Shown: positions 59,062 to 64,000 of the stretch, in pieces
How the letters are laid out: the number at the start of each line of letters is the position of its first letter
How positions within the stretch are numbered: the stretch's first letter is position 1
Origin: Candidatus Cloacimonadota bacterium
GTDB taxonomy: Bacteria > Cloacimonadota > Cloacimonadia > Cloacimonadales > TCS61
DNA length: 64,000 bases
Direction of reading: 5' to 3'
Assembly (NCBI GenBank): GCA_030600585.1
Contig: JAUVLU010000006.1
Location: forward strand, 1-64,000
Notes under the pieces: generated by a model
What the model saw: only the letters and a program-made list of their open reading frames with translations
What the model was told of the DNA's origin: nothing
Database searches by the model: none
Made by a program: the position numbers and the translations under genes

Positions 59062-59230
59062 GAGAATTCTAATATCTTTTTAAATTAAATGGTTTGTCGA
59101 GGTGAAGTTTGGATTTTGTCCTCAACAGTTTCTCCGGCTTCACAAGCAAAAGCTGTTTTGTCGGAAAAATCTTTTTATCGGGGCGTAATGAAATGAAGCC
59201 TGACGTTATCCGCTACACTCCAACAAAGAC

Positions 59231-59306
59231 TGGTGGGCGCGGAGGGACTTGAACCCCCGACCACCTGCTTGTAAGGCAGGCGCTCTCCCAACTGAGCTAC
59301 ACGCCC
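59231..59306 (-). tRNA. tRNA-Val(UAC), copy 1
   Basis: Same 76-base sequence as the copy 245 bases downstream. The 169 bases between the two copies contain no gene. Confidence 0.95.
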
Positions 59307-59344
59307 ATTTAATTATTATCACTTTTTTAAAATTTATAAAAAAC

Positions 59345-59422
<78 letters not shown>

Positions 59423-59549
59423 AAGACGACCGCAACAAAAAAAATGCAGTCCTAAGGCGTCAAGAATTTTCTATATGATCTAATAAAAATTTTTTAAAGT
59501 AAAGTTACATTTTTATTTTTAATACTGAACCAATATATATAAAAAAAAA

Positions 59550-59576
59550 ATAAGCCCCGAAATTTCAGGGCTTATT
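59550..59576 (-). terminator. intrinsic terminator of bamA
   Basis: Minus strand AATAAGCCC-TGAAATTTC-GGGGCTTATT followed by eight further T, 14 bases after the bamA stop. Confidence 0.92.
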
Positions 59577-59590
59577 ATATTAAAGTTCTG

Positions 59591-61810
59591 TTAGAAAGTA
59601 GATCCAAATTGGAAATGAGGTTCCCAAACTTTGTCTTCGAAGTTATGGGCATAATCAAATCCGATAAGACCAAATGGACTTTGGATACGAACGCCGATTC
59701 CAGCTCCGCTCTTCATATCCCAGAAGTTAAATTCTTCCATTTTGTTGTAGCAATTTCCAGTATCAAAGAATAACAAAGCGACAATTTGATCGCTGCCAAT
59801 TGGCGCGCTATATTCAGTTGAGAAAATTATCTCTCTCATACCTCCTTCAGATGGTCCAATCGATCGGTCAGCGTATCCTCGAATTCCATCAGCACCGGTT
59901 CCTCCTAAATAGAATCTCTCATCTGGCGGGGCTTCTTTTCCGCCATATCCGGTAACATAACCAAAGCGCCACTTAGTTCTCAAGGCAAGTTTCCAGATGG
60001 TTTTTGTGTACCAGCTAACCTGAGCGATCTGCTTAAAAAAATTGAAATCACCTTGTAATGGTCCACCGGCAAGTTCATTATAAAGAGTAAAATTGGAACC
60101 TGAAGTAGGGAAGAATATGTTGTCCCTGTGATCTCTCGAAAAACTTAATGAAATTGAACTTGTGTTCTGCCAGCCGCTTTCATCAAGTTCTATCAGGATA
60201 TCTGATGCATCATCTTCTCTACTATCTAAAATGGTATATTCTTTGGAGTAAAATGAATAACCTGCTACAAATTTGGAATAATTCAAGAACCCGAGTGGGT
60301 GTCCAAGTCGAATAGATCCGCCATTGGTTTTTACTTTATAAGTATCCCACTCTTTTGTTGTAAGATAGATATCACTTCCGACGAGAGTGGATGAATCTAA
60401 AAAATAAGGATTTGTAAAATTGAAACTGAAATTTGAAGTAGTACTGCCAAACTCCCATTTTACGCCGCTTTGCCAGGAATTTCCAAGCAGGTTATTATGG
60501 GAAACTGCAAGCTGTCCTACAATGCCATCTTGACTGTTCAATGCAATTCCGCCATTGGCACTTCCGGAAACTTTATCGCTAACGTTTATTACAAGATCTA
60601 CATCACCGGTCCGATTAATAACATCGGGATTATCGAGATGAAGGTCAGGCTCAAAAAATCCCATATTATAGATATTTTGCTGGCTTTTCATGATCTTGGA
60701 TTGTTGAAAATAATCTCCGGGAGCAATTACCAATTGTCGGCGGATAACTTTCTCCTTTGTTTTACGGTTACCGGTTATAGAAATTTTTCTAACCTTTGCC
60801 CGATTATTTTCGTTAATATTTAATTTGATATTAATGATCTTGTCGGACTTCTTCAGCTCATGATCAAAGCTTGCATAAATGTAACCCTCTTCGTAATACA
60901 TATTTGTAACTGAACCAAGCTGCATATTGAATTTCTCAAGATTAAATACTTCTTCATCTTTGAATTTGAATTGAGATATTATAAGTTCATCTGTAAATCT
61001 GTCATTTCCTTCAACAGAAATATCACCAAAGAAAAATTGGTTTCCCTCTACGAGATAGATATCGATTATAAAACTGTCTTCGACTAATTTCTTTTCCCAT
61101 GAAATAATACGGGCATCGATAAATCCTTTCTTATTATAATAGTTGATAAGAATATTGAGATCTTCGTCAAATTTCTCTTTCTCAAATTTACCGGATCTAA
61201 AGAGACTAGCTTTTTTTGTTTTTAATTTTCCAAGAAGTTTTTTTGTTCTGATCTCTTTGTTTCCATGTATTCGCAGCTTTTTAATAGAAACTTTAGAACC
61301 TTCATTTATATCTAATAATATATTAATACGATTTTCTTCCTGCTTTTCAACTTTGAAAGTAACTTCAGCTAAATGATAACCTTTTGTTTTGTATTCATCA
61401 GTAATTGTTCTTCTTACTTCAGAAGCAAGGAATGGTGACCAGTAACTTCCCTTTTTCAAGTTGATCTTATCTTGAATATTTTTATCGGATAACTTCTTAT
61501 TTCCGGAAAGATCGATTTGTTCTACAATGGGATATTCCTCTACAAAAATTGATAATGAAATACCTTGTGGAAGCTCTTCTTTTTCTATTCGGATATCTTT
61601 TAATACACCAAGTTGATATAAATTATTAATCGATTCGGAAATGTCATCAGGATTGTAATTTCCACCAACTTCAAATAAAATAAGCGAACGTATCAATTCG
61701 GTTTCAATGTTCTCATTACCGGATGTTTTGATATCTAAAATTAAACTGTTTTCTGCGATTAGCAGAGATCCCATAGCTAAGATCAATATTATAAAAAGAT
61801 ATTTCTTCAT
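59591..61810 (-). CDS. bamA: outer-membrane protein assembly factor BamA (Omp85)
   Basis: 739 residues: signal peptide (YLFIILILAMGSLLIAEN), five POTRA domains in the first ~400 residues (for example EQIDLSGNKKLSDKNIQDKI and VRKISITGNRKTKEKVIRRQL), then a 16-strand barrel with the conserved loop GGTGADGIRGYADRSIGP and a final beta strand ending in Phe (EPHFQFGSTF). It inserts beta-barrel proteins into the outer membrane, direct evidence for a diderm cell. It is monocistronic, with a strong terminator behind it and tRNA genes on both sides. Confidence 0.95.
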   Translation of the reverse strand: MKKYLFIILILAMGSLLIAENSLILDIKTSGNENIETELIRSLILFEVGGNYNPDDISESINNLYQLGVLKDIRIEKEELPQGISLSIFVEEYPIVEQIDLSGNKKLSDKNIQDKINLKKGSYWSPFLASEVRRTITDEYKTKGYHLAEVTFKVEKQEENRINILLDINEGSKVSIKKLRIHGNKEIRTKKLLGKLKTKKASLFRSGKFEKEKFDEDLNILINYYNKKGFIDARIISWEKKLVEDSFIIDIYLVEGNQFFFGDISVEGNDRFTDELIISQFKFKDEEVFNLEKFNMQLGSVTNMYYEEGYIYASFDHELKKSDKIINIKLNINENNRAKVRKISITGNRKTKEKVIRRQLVIAPGDYFQQSKIMKSQQNIYNMGFFEPDLHLDNPDVINRTGDVDLVINVSDKVSGSANGGIALNSQDGIVGQLAVSHNNLLGNSWQSGVKWEFGSTTSNFSFNFTNPYFLDSSTLVGSDIYLTTKEWDTYKVKTNGGSIRLGHPLGFLNYSKFVAGYSFYSKEYTILDSREDDASDILIELDESGWQNTSSISLSFSRDHRDNIFFPTSGSNFTLYNELAGGPLQGDFNFFKQIAQVSWYTKTIWKLALRTKWRFGYVTGYGGKEAPPDERFYLGGTGADGIRGYADRSIGPSEGGMREIIFSTEYSAPIGSDQIVALLFFDTGNCYNKMEEFNFWDMKSGAGIGVRIQSPFGLIGFDYAHNFEDKVWEPHFQFGSTF

Positions 61811-61913
61811 TTAACCCCCGTCTTTTCAGAACAACACCAATTATATTTTTTTGTTTTTCGAGTAAAGTTTTTTTCGAATAAATATTTAGCTGGAATGCGT
61901 AAATAGAAAATTC

Positions 61914-61942
61914 TTGACGTTAAAATGGAGATTCCAAAATTC
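61914..61942 (+). promoter_or_regulatory. promoter of tRNA-Ala
   Basis: AATTC- TTGACG (61914-61919), 17 bases, AAATTC (61937-61942), ten bases before the mature tRNA start. Confidence 0.6.
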
Positions 61943-61952
61943 GAAATTTGTT

Positions 61953-62028
61953 GGGGCATTAGCTCAGTTGGGAGAGCGCATGACTGGCAGTCATGAGGTC
62001 AGCGGTTCGAGCCCGCTATGCTCCACCA
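61953..62028 (+). tRNA. tRNA-Ala(GGC)
   Basis: Starts GGGGCATTAGCTCAGTTGGG. Anticodon stem-loop CATGA-CTGGCAG-TCATG gives anticodon GGC. T-arm GGTTCGAGCCC, CCA encoded at the 3' end. Confidence 0.95.
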
Positions 62029-62223
62029 GTCTTCGTTTTGAACGAAGTGAAAAATGAAGACTGTCCCGGCGAAGTAGCTTTCTTGAACTTCAAAGCTTTA
62101 GCGTAGAAGTTAGCGAAGCCGGACTAATCACCAAAGAATTCGTTCAAAACTACGCCATAGAAAAGATGAAAGAAGTGAGATCGTTTTGTAATGAATCACA
62201 AATCCGACTCTTGGCAGTCCATC

Positions 62224-62463
62224 ATGTACTATGTATATATTTTAGAAAGTTTAACTGATATAACTAAACATTATACTGGATTTACAACTAATTTAAAGAA
62301 AAGATTCATTAAACATAATAACGGAGAAGTTCCTCATTCAAGTAAATACAAACCCTGGAAAATTATAACTTATACAGCATTTGAATCTGAATATAAGGCA
62401 AGATCATTTGAGAAGTATTTAAAATCTCATTCCGGACGTGCTTTTGCACAAAAACACTTTTGA
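62224..62463 (+). CDS. GIY-YIG domain small endonuclease-like protein
   Basis: 79 residues from the ATG at 62224, which gives the natural start MYYVYILES; the track start at 62191 adds unrelated residues. The GIY-YIG motif appears as YVYIL...HYTGFT, then NLKKRFIKHNNG, the conserved helix KARSFEKYLKSHSGRAFA. This is the UPF0213/YhbQ-like stand-alone GIY-YIG type, about 80-100 residues. It lies 195 bases after tRNA-Ala. The gap and the gene end share TTTTGAACGAAGTGA-(A/G)-AAA, a direct repeat flanking the gene, as if a copy had been inserted or duplicated at the tRNA 3' side. Confidence 0.8.
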   Translation: MYYVYILESLTDITKHYTGFTTNLKKRFIKHNNGEVPHSSKYKPWKIITYTAFESEYKARSFEKYLKSHSGRAFAQKHF

Positions 62464-62752
62464 ACGAAGTGAGAAAAACGTCTGGATTCATTCCATCCCG
62501 CCACGATAAAAACACTGTTACAACGAAATTAAACCCCAAACCGAATTAATACAAAGCAGATAAAAATTTGATCAAAACTATGCTATCCAAATTACGTTTT
62601 GAAAAATATAATGAACAAGAAACATAAAAATCTTTTTTTGTTTCCTATAAAATTAGAATTATATATATAATACAATTTTCTTAGTCAATATTTATGGAAC
62701 AAAAAATGCATTTTGTAATTAAAGAATTAAAGAATAAATTGTGAGGAAAGTG

Positions 62753-63757
62753 ATGAAAAGCATAATAATAATTTTCTGTTTGTTTTTTGGGTTGTTTCTT
62801 TTATTAAGTTGTGCAAAACCAAACGAGCCTGCTTCCGTAGAAGGATCATTGAATATAGAACGCCATTTTGAAGTTTCCGGTTATGCCCGAGATATTTTTG
62901 TTTCCGATTCATATTTATATATTGCAGAAGATCAGGCGGGATATACGATATATGATCTTATTACAAACGATACGATCTCACATCATGAAAGCTTCATAAT
63001 GGATGTTGATCCGATCATGTTTGAAAATGTCCGCGCTATTTCAGCTTGCGAAGAAGAAAATCTTCTTTTTGTTTACGACCAATATGGAAGTCCTGCCAGC
63101 ATCAATGTATTTGATATGACAGATAAAACAGATCCGGAACATATTGATCATATAATATCAAATACAGGTGGAATTATCCAACTTGAATCTGGTGTCAGCC
63201 CGAATGGCGGAGTAGATCTTCATTGGACTAGTGGTACAAAATACACCTTTGGCAGGTTTGATATATATTTTCAGGATAATTATTTCTATGAATTTCAGAA
63301 TTCAATTGAAAGATTTGATTTTGATGCAAGCCGGATCTATATTTCTGCTGAACAACTTGGATTTCACATAGTAGACAAGAGTAATGGAGATATTAAAAGC
63401 ACAACAGATACTGATGGCGAAGCATTAGATGTAAAGTTAGTTGACAATTATGTAATAGTGGCATTAAGACAAGCCGGTTTTGCTGTATATGATGTTTCAG
63501 ATTCCTTAGCTACAACACTTGTTTGCCAAAAAGAAACTAATGAATATATTTATACAATAGATATTGAAGGTGATAATATGGTTTTAGGAAGCCATAGTGG
63601 GGGAGTGTATCTTTATAATATTTCTGATATTACAAGACCTGTACTTGTCGGTAATTTAAATTCAGACAAAATAGGATATACCTATAAAGCTGTTTTACAC
63701 AATAATAAAATCTATGCTTCCACACGTCAGGGAGTTTACAAGATTGGAATTGATTAA
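62753..63757 (+). CDS. LVIVD-like repeat lipoprotein
   Basis: 334 residues from the ATG at 62753 (GAGGAAAG precedes it). Type II signal peptide SIIIIFCLFFGLFLLLSCAK with lipobox LLSC. The body has propeller-like repeats (YARDIFVSDSYLYIAEDQAGY, YVIVALRQAGFAVYDVSDSL, MVLGSHSGGVYLYNISDITRP) related to the LVIVD repeats of the 51353 protein. Probably anchored in the outer membrane. It precedes a gingipain-like gene by 18 bases, so the two may be co-transcribed. Function unknown. Confidence 0.8.
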   Translation: MKSIIIIFCLFFGLFLLLSCAKPNEPASVEGSLNIERHFEVSGYARDIFVSDSYLYIAEDQAGYTIYDLITNDTISHHESFIMDVDPIMFENVRAISACEEENLLFVYDQYGSPASINVFDMTDKTDPEHIDHIISNTGGIIQLESGVSPNGGVDLHWTSGTKYTFGRFDIYFQDNYFYEFQNSIERFDFDASRIYISAEQLGFHIVDKSNGDIKSTTDTDGEALDVKLVDNYVIVALRQAGFAVYDVSDSLATTLVCQKETNEYIYTIDIEGDNMVLGSHSGGVYLYNISDITRPVLVGNLNSDKIGYTYKAVLHNNKIYASTRQGVYKIGID

Positions 63758-63775
63758 TAATAAATTGGAGAACAA

Positions 63776-64000
63776 ATGAAAAAATTCAGTATTATTTTAT
63801 TGGCTTTACTTTTTGGAGTAAATGCTTTTTCAAATTGGGTGGAAATTCCGCAAAACACAGGGAAAGACCTTTTTGGATATACAAATTTATCAGATGCAAA
63901 AACTGAGATAACGTTTACCCTTGATGGTTATGAGATGGATACTATTGAAGAGAATGGCGTCAGATATCAGAAAATATCATATTGGAATGAAGGAGAATTC
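63776..64000 (+). CDS. start of a C25 gingipain-like exported protein, 3' end beyond window
   Basis: 75 codons are visible: signal peptide MKKFSIILLALLFGVNAFS, then NWVEIPQ and TEITFTLDGYEMD, ending at the window edge. The phrase order resembles the propeptide of gingipain-like C25 peptidases, usually T9SS cargo in this type of bacterium. With so little sequence the family call is tentative. GGAG lies seven bases before the ATG. Confidence 0.5.
   Translation, partial: MKKFSIILLALLFGVNAFSNWVEIPQNTGKDLFGYTNLSDAKTEITFTLDGYEMDTIEENGVRYQKISYWNEGEF

Overview
Low-GC bacterial DNA, most probably from Candidatus Cloacimonadota or a related FCB-group lineage. That assignment is inference from gene content: exported proteins with Por/T9SS-type C-terminal sorting domains (NPFNPSTTISFS type), LVIVD-repeat proteins, the start of a gingipain-like protein, and a BamA with the usual Gram-negative architecture.

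Layout. 0-3.6 kb: a racemase running off the left edge, a GNAT, a small membrane protein and a phosphohexomutase (all minus). 3.8-9.9 kb: an AddB/AddA-like helicase-nuclease pair. 10.2-14.1 kb: a zinc-ribbon membrane protein with an acyltransferase, an SRAP abasic-site protein and a DUF4143 ATPase. 14.5-17.7 kb: a T9SS cargo gene, then a umuD / truncated umuC / dinB mutagenesis operon whose UmuD has lost its catalytic serine. 17.9-18.8 kb: two small membrane-protein genes under duplicated promoters. 19-33 kb: a large type IV pilus locus (major pilin, PilC, PilB, four minor pilin-like proteins, a sensor/regulator pair, then PilT, a PilM-PilN-TPR fusion, a PilO-PilP fusion and a secretin). The pilin has a near-perfect sigma-54 promoter, and a sigma-54 activator with two histidine kinases lies at 37.8-43.2 kb. 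33.4-37.8 kb (plus strand): GtrA, an FAD oxidoreductase and two GT87-like glycosyltransferases. 43.4-47.6 kb: three tRNAs, era, holA, uppP and a divergent polysaccharide deacetylase. 59-64 kb: tRNA-Pro/Val/Val, bamA, tRNA-Ala with a GIY-YIG ORF, a lipoprotein and a gingipain-like start.

Most unusual region: 47.8-58.4 kb looks like an integron gene-cassette array without a visible integrase. Four intergenic attC-like sites separate same-strand gene units. For three units the 5' core box is the reverse complement of the 3' core box of the same unit (8/8, 8/8 and 8 contiguous bases), which is the signature of cassettes excised as circles. The cassettes carry a TIR-domain protein, a type IIG-like restriction-methyltransferase with a membrane coiled-coil partner, an LVIVD-repeat T9SS cargo, a racemase+GNAT pair, and next to these a beta-helix T9SS cargo. 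The racemase+GNAT pair is a paralogue of the pair at the left edge of the window.

Intergenic DNA is full of perfect hairpins, several of which recur as dispersed families, and one palindromic element sits in frame inside T9SS sorting-domain coding sequence. No rRNA, CRISPR array, transposase or integrase was seen. All functional calls rest on motif recognition by eye; no database search was run.
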